From contig NZ_JABAEB010000004.1 of assembly GCF_012584455.1 (NCBI RefSeq), forward strand, positions 308,045 to 372,044: a DNA stretch of 64,000 nucleotides, in the 5' to 3' direction. This stretch comes from Shewanella oncorhynchi. GTDB lineage: Bacteria; Pseudomonadota; Gammaproteobacteria; Enterobacterales; Shewanellaceae. The notes under the pieces are model-generated. The model was not told the DNA's origin. It did not search any database and saw only the letters and a list, made by a program, of their open reading frames with translations. A program made the position numbers and the translations under genes. Below, piece after piece: positions 55,908 through 64,000 of the stretch (position 1 is the first letter of the stretch; the number at the start of each line of letters is the position of its first letter).

Positions 55908-58367
55908 ATGAACAAAATATTGAATAGTTTCGCAATAAGTCGATTTAATGAATACTATTTACCTAGCATAAATCGCCATACTTTTGAAAATCTTGACTCA
56001 AAAACAATTTATAACAATAAGTTTAAAAAGGCATTTTCGATTAAAGATAAGCTTAATATTATTATTGGAATGGACTCAGGACTGCTAGCAAGTTATGCAT
56101 TAGAACAGGAAATCGCTTTAGGGTCTAAATTTATATTTATCGAATTGGATGAAGTGCTACCATTATTAATTATAGATATCCCGTCAGCTAAGCAAAAAAA
56201 CTTTAAGATAGTAAATGAAACTGATTTTCTAGAGCAGTTAGAACAAGAGGATATAAAAATATATCTCGCTAAAGGAGAGTATGAGATTTATGCTTCTCTT
56301 GGTGTCACATCCCAACACCTAGAAGCCTATAACTCACTATTTAGCAGAATAGAAAACAAAGTCCAAGATGAATATTTTAATCATAGAGTTTTATTCACCC
56401 AAAAAATATTCTTTCAGACTCAACTAGAAAATATCCCAGACAATCACACACCTGCAAAGCTTCTTAGAAACAAATTTGAAGGGAAGACTTGCTTGGTCGT
56501 TGCTGGCGGTCCCTCACTTGATGAGCATATTGATTGGATAATAAAGAACAGTGACAATCTTTTCATTATTGCAGTGTCGCGTATTGCAGGTAAGCTAGCT
56601 AAACACTCTATTTCAGTTGATATTATCACTTGCGTTGATCCACAAGAGTTTAGCTTTGATGTTAGTCGAGAAATTTTTGCATTAAGTGAAAACACACTTC
56701 TAGTAAACTCTTACCACGTTAGTCCAAAAGTACTTTCACAATGGCAAGGACAAAGTATATATCTAGGTCAACGATATCCATGGAGTGGCAAAAAGGATCA
56801 CGACAACATCATTACTGTCGGGCCGACAGTTACTAATAGTTCGATTCGCCTAGCTGTTGAGATGGGGTTCAAAAAAATACTATTAAGTGGTGTTGATTAT
56901 TGTTACTCAAGATCTGGATACACTCATGCAAACGGAACAGTTGAAGCTAATCTAGGCCCTAATTTAGGACATAATAATAAATGGGTCGAAACCTATGCAG
57001 GCTACCAAGCTGAAACTCCAATACAGCTTGTCCATGCGATGGAGTCACTAGCATCTGAGGCTAAAAAATATCCTAATGTTGACTTTATAAATTTGTCAAA
57101 AAATGCTGCAAAAATCGAAGGCATTTCTCATATTTCTACTAAAAATATTATTCTGGATGAACTTGGTAGTAAAATAATTTCTTGCCTAGAAAAGTGCGAC
57201 ACCCAAAATAAAAAAATTGACTTAGAACAAACATTAGATGAATGTAAAAAAGCTAAAGACGATCTCACCAAGCTACTAAAGCTAACAAAGAAAGCGTTAG
57301 CGCTATCTAAAAAACTCAATTTAAACTCATTGAACTCTGATGTCATACTTGATGAAGTCAATAAGATTGAAAAAAGTATAAACTCAAAGTACCCAGAGCT
57401 AACAAGATTAATTAAAACCTATGGATATCTTGAGTTTTCAAAGTTTCTAACTACAAGAGAAACAGAAAATTGGACTCAATCACACATTAATAAAATGACT
57501 ATAAATTACTATGATGCATTTAATACTACCTGCCATAACATTCTTAAACTAGTAATAAAATCTTACAAAAAAATAGTTTTTAGAATATTAGAAATTGATT
57601 CTAGCTCATTAGCTCCACTCGCCCCTGTCTGGCTAGAAAATCATCAACCTGGTAGAGTTTTCTTATGGTGCAAAAACCATAAAGTTGCATTATCTGACTC
57701 GCATGAAAATTTTATTTTTTCACAATTAAAAGATAAATTTGAAGAAGATATCACTCAAGTACGAAAAGCTTATATCGATACGCTAAATAAAGCCTCTGGA
57801 ATGGAACGCGTCTATAAAAAAATTATGGGACTAAACTCGAATGAAAATAGTTATGGATTATCACTTACAGTCCAAAACTTATTCCCCTTAATTGAATCTG
57901 ACAATGAAGCTAAAAGGCTGTACCACCTCGCCTTATCATTCCAACTCAGCCTTGAACAGCAGCCGCAGCAGGCATTAGATGCTTTACTTGCTCTGCCTGA
58001 AGAACTTTGTACTGAGATGGAGTTAAAGCATATTATTTTACTGGCGCTCAAACTAAGTAACCTTGAGCTTGCAACAGCAACTCTAGTCAAAATTTTGGCT
58101 TATAGTGATGAGTACATGCCTCAGTATGCGCATATTTTAAAACTCCAAGGCAAGATTCAAGACTCAGTTAATGTCTACCTAGATTACCTAGAGAAGTATC
58201 CATCGGATACACAAACATGGATAAAACTTGGATTATTCATGTTTGAAATCAATCAAGTAGAAGCTTCGCACACTGCATTTTCTAATGCAATTAATGCCGA
58301 TCCCGATAATCAAGTGGCACGTGATTACTTATCTGAACTCACAAGACTAATGAACGTCTCACAATAA
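55908..58367 (+). CDS. Maf-type flagellin glycosyltransferase (DUF115), long form
   Basis: The protein has 819 aa. An N-terminal domain is followed by the DUF115 core: KTCLVVAGGPSLDEHIDWII near 193-212, DIITCVDPQEFSFDVS, and SIRLAVEMGFKKILLSGVDYCY. A lysine-rich helical region (about 415-510) and C-terminal TPR-like repeats (about 690-815, e.g. DTQTWIKLGLFMFEINQVEA) follow. It probably transfers the CMP-activated nonulosonate to flagellin before export. The first about 1.9 kb is much more A/T-rich than the TPR-coding end, which suggests a mosaic origin. Confidence 0.9.
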   Translation: MNKILNSFAISRFNEYYLPSINRHTFENLDSKTIYNNKFKKAFSIKDKLNIIIGMDSGLLASYALEQEIALGSKFIFIELDEVLPLLIIDIPSAKQKNFKIVNETDFLEQLEQEDIKIYLAKGEYEIYASLGVTSQHLEAYNSLFSRIENKVQDEYFNHRVLFTQKIFFQTQLENIPDNHTPAKLLRNKFEGKTCLVVAGGPSLDEHIDWIIKNSDNLFIIAVSRIAGKLAKHSISVDIITCVDPQEFSFDVSREIFALSENTLLVNSYHVSPKVLSQWQGQSIYLGQRYPWSGKKDHDNIITVGPTVTNSSIRLAVEMGFKKILLSGVDYCYSRSGYTHANGTVEANLGPNLGHNNKWVETYAGYQAETPIQLVHAMESLASEAKKYPNVDFINLSKNAAKIEGISHISTKNIILDELGSKIISCLEKCDTQNKKIDLEQTLDECKKAKDDLTKLLKLTKKALALSKKLNLNSLNSDVILDEVNKIEKSINSKYPELTRLIKTYGYLEFSKFLTTRETENWTQSHINKMTINYYDAFNTTCHNILKLVIKSYKKIVFRILEIDSSSLAPLAPVWLENHQPGRVFLWCKNHKVALSDSHENFIFSQLKDKFEEDITQVRKAYIDTLNKASGMERVYKKIMGLNSNENSYGLSLTVQNLFPLIESDNEAKRLYHLALSFQLSLEQQPQQALDALLALPEELCTEMELKHIILLALKLSNLELATATLVKILAYSDEYMPQYAHILKLQGKIQDSVNVYLDYLEKYPSDTQTWIKLGLFMFEINQVEASHTAFSNAINADPDNQVARDYLSELTRLMNVSQ

Positions 58368-58377
58368 CAGGCTCAAG

Positions 58378-58409
58378 ATCACCGAACTCGCATATTCGTG
58401 TTCGGTGAT
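58378..58409 (+). terminator. Terminator of the long maf gene
   Basis: Arms ATCACCGAAC (58378-58387) and GTTCGGTGAT (58400-58409) form a 10-bp stem followed by TTCACTATT. It lies 10 bases after the stop codon and closes the island. Confidence 0.75.
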
Positions 58410-58485
58410 TTCACTATTACCTCGCTAGACCGTATAATTAGCCTCGTTTCAGCATTGCTCATCTGCATATCCTAGGAGATTTTGT

Positions 58486-58965
58486 TTGGCTCATACCTAT
58501 ATACCTTTAGAAACTTACCGCCGTAAGTGGATTTTCAACCACAAAGACTTGCCTGTCACCGACGAGGACAAGGCGCATATCCTGCCGTTAACAGATAAAA
58601 GTGCGATGGAAATCTGGAATCAATGGATCAGCAACAAGAGTAGTCGTGCGGAGCAATTTTCTAAGGGAGATTGGGCGGCGAAGGCTGATGCTTGGGTGGA
58701 AACAGATCATTGGCAGAGCGCTTGGGATAGTGAAGATAGCAGTTTACCCATCATGTTAGCTGAGTTTATACAATGGCCCGATGAGACGCCGGTGTATTTT
58801 TGCTATGAAAAATATCAGATTATTGAAACTCGTTGGGATGTGTTCGTCCGCAATTGGAAGTGTTTTCTTTTCTTTGACGACGGTCCCATTTTGATCTCGC
58901 CAAAACAGAAACAAGCGGTGATGTTCGAACAGAGTGGTCAATACAAGCTAGGCACTCGCGGATAA
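58486..58965 (+). CDS. DUF2947 family protein
   Basis: A cytoplasmic protein of 159 aa found in Shewanella, Vibrio and relatives, of unknown function. It is rich in Trp (for example AMEIWNQWISNKSSRAEQFS) and has no signal peptide. The start is a TTG with AGGAG 7 bases before it; no better start exists. It is not linked in operon form to the flagellar genes. Confidence 0.8.
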   Translation: MAHTYIPLETYRRKWIFNHKDLPVTDEDKAHILPLTDKSAMEIWNQWISNKSSRAEQFSKGDWAAKADAWVETDHWQSAWDSEDSSLPIMLAEFIQWPDETPVYFCYEKYQIIETRWDVFVRNWKCFLFFDDGPILISPKQKQAVMFEQSGQYKLGTRG

Positions 58966-59057
58966 TTTATACAGGGCGCTTAACGCTGATGATTTCCCAT
59001 CGATAGCTTTACGCCAACACTTTTACGCAATAGTTTAGCGCGAGGAGTCATCTTGTT

Positions 59058-59087
59058 GGCATGCTCATACTTAATGATGAGTATGCC
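59058..59087 (+). terminator. Hairpin downstream of the DUF2947 gene
   Basis: Arms GGCATGCTCAT (59058-59068) and ATGAGTATGCC (59077-59087) pair over 11 bp with one G-U. It is followed by ATATT only, so termination is uncertain. Nothing else is visible in the 299-base gap before 59265. Confidence 0.4.
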
Positions 59088-59264
59088 ATATTAGCCATTT
59101 TCGAATAATGCGTAAACACAATTAGCCTATCTCTCTCCTCTTCTTTAGATTAACATCCGTTTTCGGTGTCGAGTATTTGAGAAGTTTGGGTCAACTTTTT
59201 GCTGTAAATACTCATAAAAATCTGCTTAAAACCCAATAATTAAAATAGAAAAATGAGGTGTATT

Positions 59265-59825
59265 ATGAAGTTACTCTCCACTCTTACCCTAGCAAGCGCG
59301 CTGTTATTACCCCACACATTAATGGCCAAAGAAGTCTCAGGAGTGCAAGTCGCCGAGACAGTGACATTAGATAGTCAAACATTACAGCTCAATGGCGCGG
59401 GCGTTCGCAGTAAGTTCTTTATGGATTTATATGTAGGCAGTTTGTATTTGCCAGCAGCATTGAGTAGCACTACAGCGGTTATTGATGCACCAGTTGCAGC
59501 GATACGCCTTAACATTACCTCAGGCATGATCACCTCAGAAAAAATGCGCGATGCGATCACTGAAGGTTTTGAGCAAGCGACTGCAGAAAACACCGCCGAT
59601 ATTCAACCGCAGATAGATACCTTTATGGCGCTGTTTAAGGAAGAAATTAAAGAAGGTGACCAATTTACCTTAGTCGCCAATAAAGCCCGTGGCGTGACAG
59701 CCTATAAAAATGGTCAGGAACAAGCCACCATCGAAGGTGAAATGTTCCGTCAAGCATTGTTAAAAATTTGGCTAGGTGATAAGCCAGCCCAGAAAAGCCT
59801 CAAAGAGGCCATGCTGGGCAAATAA
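59265..59825 (+). CDS. Chalcone-isomerase-like periplasmic protein
   Basis: A protein of 186 aa with a signal peptide (MKLLSTLTLASALLLPHTLMA) and then a chalcone-isomerase-like domain (TLQLNGAGVRSKFFMDLYVG; later RQALLKIWLGDKPAQKSLKE). The bacterial members are not known to isomerise chalcones and probably bind fatty acids or similar ligands. Start choice: an ATG at 59253 is upstream, but GAGGTG sits 4-6 bases before this one. Confidence 0.85.
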   Translation: MKLLSTLTLASALLLPHTLMAKEVSGVQVAETVTLDSQTLQLNGAGVRSKFFMDLYVGSLYLPAALSSTTAVIDAPVAAIRLNITSGMITSEKMRDAITEGFEQATAENTADIQPQIDTFMALFKEEIKEGDQFTLVANKARGVTAYKNGQEQATIEGEMFRQALLKIWLGDKPAQKSLKEAMLGK

Positions 59826-59837
59826 CTGACATTAACG

Positions 59838-60782
59838 TTAGAATTTGAATTCGATATCCAAGGCCGCTGCGCCTTGGTTATCCATTTCAAGCGCGGCTTG
59901 ATTTGTCACTTCTAACTCACCATCAAAGTAATAACCAGCATAGAGATTTACGGTTAAAGCAGGCGTTGCTCGCCAACCGCCACGCAGATAGCTCACCCAT
60001 TCGTTCGTTTCCACAGCAATATCATCATCCTCAATAAGGAATCGCTCAGTACGACGTGAACTCCCCAAACCAATATTCCAATCAGGATTGAATTGATAAC
60101 TGAGCTCTAGTCCTGCTGGACCACTAAAACCGGCTTGGAATGGATTAGCCAGTGTCCAATGTTCATCTATCTGCCAACGCATGGCAAGATAAGGCACTGT
60201 GCGAACTTCATCGATATCATTAAGATACGCGACCCCAAAGCCAATCATGTTTCCCGAATCAAATGCATACATGGCCGATGCCACAATACCGTAACTCTGA
60301 GCTTGGCTAGCCGATGCAGTATCGGCGTAGGCATATTGGATCTGCGGCGCTAAAAAGAAGGCCCAATGTTTATCCATGCGATAATTTAACGACACTCCGG
60401 CACGGTAACGATTAATATGATCCCAATTCTGTCCGTCGGTGCCAAACAGCGGTGCGACATTGTTTGCGCCAGTAAGCGTGATGTTACGCCAGTCATAATC
60501 AAGTCTGTCATAGCCCACACGAAAGCCTAGCGACCATTGCTTATCCAGCGATACATTCATCCCAGCATTCAGTAATAAGCTGTCCCTTTGTAGCTCAGTA
60601 TTGCCATTGGCCACCTCGGCGCTTTGGGTGCTGATCTGCGTGACACTTAATCTAAAAGGTTTGTATTCCTGCGAAGGTTTATCCGCTGCAATAGCGGCAC
60701 AGCTCATTAACGGTAACAATAACAAACTGCCTTTCAGCAACCGCTGTTTTACGCTTAATGGTGCGAGTTTTCGATTAGCCAC
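59838..60782 (-). CDS. Outer-membrane beta-barrel protein
   Basis: The protein has 314 aa. The N-terminus contains a signal peptide (LLKGSLLLLPLMSCAAIAAD), and the rest is alternating aromatic/polar strands (WSLGFRVGYDRLDYDW; WNIGLGSS) ending in a terminal Phe, as barrel proteins do. It resembles the DUF6268 group; function unknown. Start choice: AAGGAG is 5 bases before a GTG at 60782, while the ATG at 60797 would place that ribosome site inside the gene. Confidence 0.75.
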   Translation of the reverse strand: MANRKLAPLSVKQRLLKGSLLLLPLMSCAAIAADKPSQEYKPFRLSVTQISTQSAEVANGNTELQRDSLLLNAGMNVSLDKQWSLGFRVGYDRLDYDWRNITLTGANNVAPLFGTDGQNWDHINRYRAGVSLNYRMDKHWAFFLAPQIQYAYADTASASQAQSYGIVASAMYAFDSGNMIGFGVAYLNDIDEVRTVPYLAMRWQIDEHWTLANPFQAGFSGPAGLELSYQFNPDWNIGLGSSRRTERFLIEDDDIAVETNEWVSYLRGGWRATPALTVNLYAGYYFDGELEVTNQAALEMDNQGAAALDIEFKF

Positions 60783-60902
60783 GCTAGCTCCTTGCATTTA
60801 AAATAATGAATAAATTTTTGTGCATAATACGCGCTATTGAATAAAAAGGTTCACACTTTCAAAATGAAGATACAAACTAATACCTCTGAAACAAACAAGC
60901 CT

Positions 60903-61532
60903 TCACTCTACCCGATGCGCCCTCAAGAACATGTCAGCACAACCCAATATATAATGATTCCTGTCGTCAAAAAGTTCATCGGCCACTAATCCCAATTCTA
61001 ATTTAAGCTTTAACTCACCAAACAACATTAAACATAAACGCACTGCACTATGGTGAGCATTACCAAATCGATATTGCCCTAACGCCTCTACAGCGACTAA
61101 ATAATCCGCCAATAATCCCACTATATGTTTAGGGCCTGCATCAAAGAACAATCGCGACACTTCAGGATGACTTTCGGATTGCGCCACACAGGCTTTGAAT
61201 ACAGTAATAGCTTCAGGACTGACAATCATCTCCCCAAATTGCAAGGCAAATTGGGTTAATGCCGATTCCGGTTTAGTGGGATCACTTAACAAATCATCAT
61301 TAAGATTATGGCCAACACACTTAGATTCAATTGCCGCAACAAATAATTCATCTTTGCTACCGTAATGGGAATATACGGTTTGTTTCGACACGCCCGCAAG
61401 CTTTGCAACCTCATCCATACTGGTATGAGGGAAACCTTGACGACAAAACAAATCAATTGCAGCCATAAGGACTTGCTGACGTTTTTGTTCACTACGGCTC
61501 AAAGGTAATTGCGTCTCAGAGGAATGCGTCAT
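60903..61532 (-). CDS. TetR-family repressor
   Basis: A protein of 209 aa with an N-terminal TetR helix-turn-helix (HTSMDEVAKLAGVSKQTVYS, followed by HYGSKDELF) and a C-terminal ligand-binding helical domain of the efflux-regulator kind. It is transcribed away from the RND pump genes, and two matching palindromes lie in between, so it most likely represses both. Start choice: the frame opens at 61556, but GAGAG precedes the ATG at 61532. Confidence 0.92.
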   Translation of the reverse strand: MTHSSETQLPLSRSEQKRQQVLMAAIDLFCRQGFPHTSMDEVAKLAGVSKQTVYSHYGSKDELFVAAIESKCVGHNLNDDLLSDPTKPESALTQFALQFGEMIVSPEAITVFKACVAQSESHPEVSRLFFDAGPKHIVGLLADYLVAVEALGQYRFGNAHHSAVRLCLMLFGELKLKLELGLVADELFDDRNHYILGCADMFLRAHRVE

Positions 61533-61584
61533 ATCAACTCTCAAATAGATAGACATAATTAATTGGCATTAGTTAAGCACAAAA

Positions 61585-61628
61585 TAGACTAGACAGTCTA
61601 GTTTTGTGCAACTAGACTAGCAAGTCTA
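61585..61628. promoter_or_regulatory. Two TetR-type operators in the divergent promoter
   Basis: The motif TAGACT-N4-AGTCTA occurs twice, at 61585-61600 (spacer AGAC) and 61613-61628 (spacer AGCA), 28 bases centre to centre. Additional arms extend each: GCACAAAA/TTTTGTGC flanks the first and AAC/GTT the second. Position and symmetry are those expected for the repressor encoded at 60903-61532. Confidence 0.82.
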
Positions 61629-61671
61629 GTTACATAGTATTAACGTTTAACTTACAGCGGAAGCCTTTAAA

Positions 61672-62778
61672 ATGGATCGAACTGCCCGACTTTCTTGGCG
61701 TACTCTTAGCGTCTGCGTGTTTGCTTTAGCCACATTATCCGCCTGTCAAAAGGAAGTCACCGAACACGCTACGACAGCCACGCTACCCACAGTCACAAGC
61801 CAAGCGTTGATCCAGACCCCAAGTTATGAACACTTTCAGACCTTCACTGGCACCATCCGTGCAGGTAATACCACAGGTGTAGGCTTTGAACTAGCGGGAA
61901 AGTTAAACAATTTACAGGTCGATTCTGGGAGTAAAGTTAAGCAAGGACAAATACTTGCCGTTCTCGATACCCGGCTACTCGAAGCCGAGCGTCAAGAGAT
62001 CCAAGCAAGTCTGGCACAAACCCAAGCCGATGTTGATCTGGCCACCAGCACTCTAAAACGTAATCAAGAATTGAAAAAATCGGGCTATGTCTCTGAGCAG
62101 CTATTAGATGAAAACCGCTCACAATTAAATAGCTTAGCCGCAGCGAAAAACCGTCTACTTGCCTCGCAGCATGCCAACCAACTTAAGCTCGACAAATCCA
62201 TTTTAATGGCTCCCTTTGACGGTACCATAAGCCAAAGGCTACATAATCTTGGCGAAGTGATTGCCGCGGGCAGTCCTATCTTCACCTTAGTGGGTAACAT
62301 CAATCCTGAAGCTTATATTGGTGTTCCTGTTGCGCTAGCGGAGCAATTTAACACCAAACAGCAAGTGCAAGTTAGTGTACGAGATCAAACCTTTACTGCT
62401 GAAATTGCCGGTATTAGCGCTGAAGTCAATCCCATCAGTCGTACCCTACAACTAAGAATAAGCCTGCCAAATGATGCCCATGTAATCAATGGCGAAATTG
62501 CGTATCTGCATCAACAACAGCAAATCCCGCAACCGGGCTATTGGGTACCCATTTCCGCATTGACGGATGGTATTCGCGGATTATGGAATCTCTATGTCAT
62601 CGCAAACTATGAACAGCAATCCATCATAGAGCGCCGCGATGTGGAAATCCTCTACACCACCCAAGACATGGCCTACATTCAAGGCGCGATTCAGCCTAAT
62701 GAAATCTATGTCAGCCAAGGGCTGCATAAGCTGGTCGTAGGCCAAACTGTATCTCCCATTGCTGCAGCCACGAGGTAA
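61672..62778 (+). CDS. RND efflux periplasmic adaptor (membrane fusion protein)
   Basis: A lipoprotein adaptor of 368 aa that bridges an RND pump to the outer-membrane channel. The lipobox is ATLSACQK (Cys about 25). Lipoyl half-motifs (FELAGKLNNLQVDSGSKVKQ, QILAVLD), a coiled-coil hairpin (about 105-165) and a beta-barrel domain follow (ILMAPFDGTISQRLHNLGEV). It is followed by the pump gene with a 2-base gap. Confidence 0.94.
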   Translation: MDRTARLSWRTLSVCVFALATLSACQKEVTEHATTATLPTVTSQALIQTPSYEHFQTFTGTIRAGNTTGVGFELAGKLNNLQVDSGSKVKQGQILAVLDTRLLEAERQEIQASLAQTQADVDLATSTLKRNQELKKSGYVSEQLLDENRSQLNSLAAAKNRLLASQHANQLKLDKSILMAPFDGTISQRLHNLGEVIAAGSPIFTLVGNINPEAYIGVPVALAEQFNTKQQVQVSVRDQTFTAEIAGISAEVNPISRTLQLRISLPNDAHVINGEIAYLHQQQQIPQPGYWVPISALTDGIRGLWNLYVIANYEQQSIIERRDVEILYTTQDMAYIQGAIQPNEIYVSQGLHKLVVGQTVSPIAAATR

Positions 62779-62780
62779 TT

Positions 62781-64000
62781 ATGATTAAAGCCTTTGTTGA
62801 AAACGGCCGCTTAGTCAGCCTCGTTATTGCGCTATTACTTGTCGCAGGCTTTGGTGCAATATCGAGCCTACCGCGTACTGAAGATCCCCACATAACTAAC
62901 CGTTTCGCCTCTGTGATCACCCCTTATCCTGGCGCCTCAGCCGAGCGGGTAGAAGCCTTAGTGACTGAAGTCATTGAGAACCAGCTCAGACGTTTGGAAG
63001 AAATTAAGTTGATCCAATCAACCTCTCGACCAGGGATTTCAGTTATACAGTTAGAATTGAAAGACACAGTTAAAGAAACGGCTCCCGTATGGTCTCGAGC
63101 ACGGGATTTATTGGCCGATGCGAAAATTAATTTACCTGAGGGCATACAATCTCCCACACTCGATGATCAAATTGGTTATGCCTACACCGCCATCTTAAGT
63201 TTAGTGTGGAATAGTAATACGCCCGTACAAGTCGACATGCTAAACCGCTACGCAAAAGAATTACAGAGTCGGCTCAGGCTGTTATCAGGCACGGATTTTA
63301 TCAAACTTTACGGCGCACCGACCGAAGAAATGCTAGTGCAGCTTGATGGTAACAAGATGAGCCAGTTACAGCTCTCTCCTGCGTCCATCGCCCATATTCT
63401 CAGCGGCGCCGACAGTAAAATTGCTGCCGGTGAAATCAACAACCGTGAATTTCGTGCCTTAGTTGAAGCCTCCGGCGAGCTTGATTCTTTAACCCGTATT
63501 CGCCAAGTGCCGCTTAAAATTGATAGCCAAGGGCAAATTATTCGCCTCGGCGACATAGCCACTGTGACTCGCCAAGCTCAAACCCCAGCGGATAGCATAG
63601 CGTTAGTCGATGGTGAACAAGGCGTAATGGTTGCAGTGCGAATGATCGATAATACCCGTGTTGATCTTTGGCAAGCGCAAGTCAATAACGTCGTTGACGA
63701 ACTCAATCGCGAAGTCCCCGCTAATATCCAGATCCAATGGCTATTCGAGCAAAACAGTTACACAAGCGAACGACTTGGCGGGCTAGTGGTTAACCTGCTG
63801 CAAGGATTTGTCATCATCTTGCTGGTATTACTCCTCACCCTAGGCTTAAGAAACGCCATCATAGTGGCGATTTCATTGCCGCTCACAGCGCTGTTTACCT
63901 TGGCCTGCATGAAATATATCGGCCTGCCGATACATCAAATGTCGGTGACAGGACTCGTCGTCGCCCTTGGGATCATGGTGGACAATGCGATAGTGATTGT
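62781..64000 (+). CDS. RND efflux pump permease (N-terminal part, cut by window edge)
   Basis: The first about 406 residues of an AcrB/HAE1-type proton-driven exporter. MIKAFVENGRLVSLVIALLL is membrane helix 1, PRTEDPHITNRFASVITPYP and GASAERVEALVTEVIE are porter-domain starts, and GLVVALGIMVDNAIVIV is the helix 4 region, at which the window ends. There is no outer-membrane channel gene in view. GAGG lies just before the ATG. Confidence 0.95.
   Translation, partial: MIKAFVENGRLVSLVIALLLVAGFGAISSLPRTEDPHITNRFASVITPYPGASAERVEALVTEVIENQLRRLEEIKLIQSTSRPGISVIQLELKDTVKETAPVWSRARDLLADAKINLPEGIQSPTLDDQIGYAYTAILSLVWNSNTPVQVDMLNRYAKELQSRLRLLSGTDFIKLYGAPTEEMLVQLDGNKMSQLQLSPASIAHILSGADSKIAAGEINNREFRALVEASGELDSLTRIRQVPLKIDSQGQIIRLGDIATVTRQAQTPADSIALVDGEQGVMVAVRMIDNTRVDLWQAQVNNVVDELNREVPANIQIQWLFEQNSYTSERLGGLVVNLLQGFVIILLVLLLTLGLRNAIIVAISLPLTALFTLACMKYIGLPIHQMSVTGLVVALGIMVDNAIVI

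Overview
The window carries most of a polar-flagellum locus from a gammaproteobacterium, very probably Shewanella. The grounds are the FlrA/FlrB/FlrC regulators, two short tandem flagellins of 272 and 273 codons, the FlgO/FlgP/FlgT ring proteins, a DUF2947 protein next door, and a gene order like that of Shewanella polar flagella. The genus call rests on remembered gene content, not on a search.

Region 1 (1-14.4 kb, minus strand) encodes the export apparatus, switch, MS ring and ATPase: fliEFGHIJ, fliKLMNOPQR-flhB and flhA, which is cut by the window edge. Region 2 (14.5-18.6 kb) holds flrC, flrB and flrA. Region 3 (18.8-23.5 kb) holds fliS, a fliT-like gene, fliD, flaG and the two flagellins. 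Region 4 (23.5-36.4 kb) holds flgL back to flgB, then cheR and cheV. Region 5 (36.6-40.8 kb) holds flgA, flgM and flgN on the plus strand, flgP and flgO on the minus strand, and flgT on the plus strand.

Region 6 (40.9-58.4 kb) begins at a tRNA-Arg(CCU) and is a flagellin-glycosylation island. It is bounded by two Maf-type (DUF115) glycosyltransferase genes. Between them lie pseB, pseC, a fused CMP-sugar synthetase/PseG gene, a short NeuB-family synthase, a GH57-like protein, and a compact cassette of two methyltransferase proteins (one fused to an SpsF-like domain), a DXS-like thiamine-diphosphate enzyme, an SDR and an ATP-grasp ligase. No PseH-type acetyltransferase is visible, so the final sugar is probably a modified nonulosonic acid rather than plain pseudaminic acid. 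Region 7 (58.4-64 kb) is unrelated to motility: a DUF2947 protein, a chalcone-isomerase-like periplasmic protein, an outer-membrane barrel protein, and a TetR-controlled RND efflux pair running off the end.

Regulation can be read directly. I find twelve GG-N10-GC sigma-54 promoters, upstream of flhA, fliK, fliE, flrB, flgF, flgB, flgO, flgT and four of the glycosylation units. Two TAAA-N15-GCCGNTAN sigma-28 promoters precede flgM and the second flagellin gene. The glycan biosynthesis genes are therefore probably wired into the FlrA/FlrBC flagellar cascade. The first Maf gene, directly behind the tRNA, is the exception.
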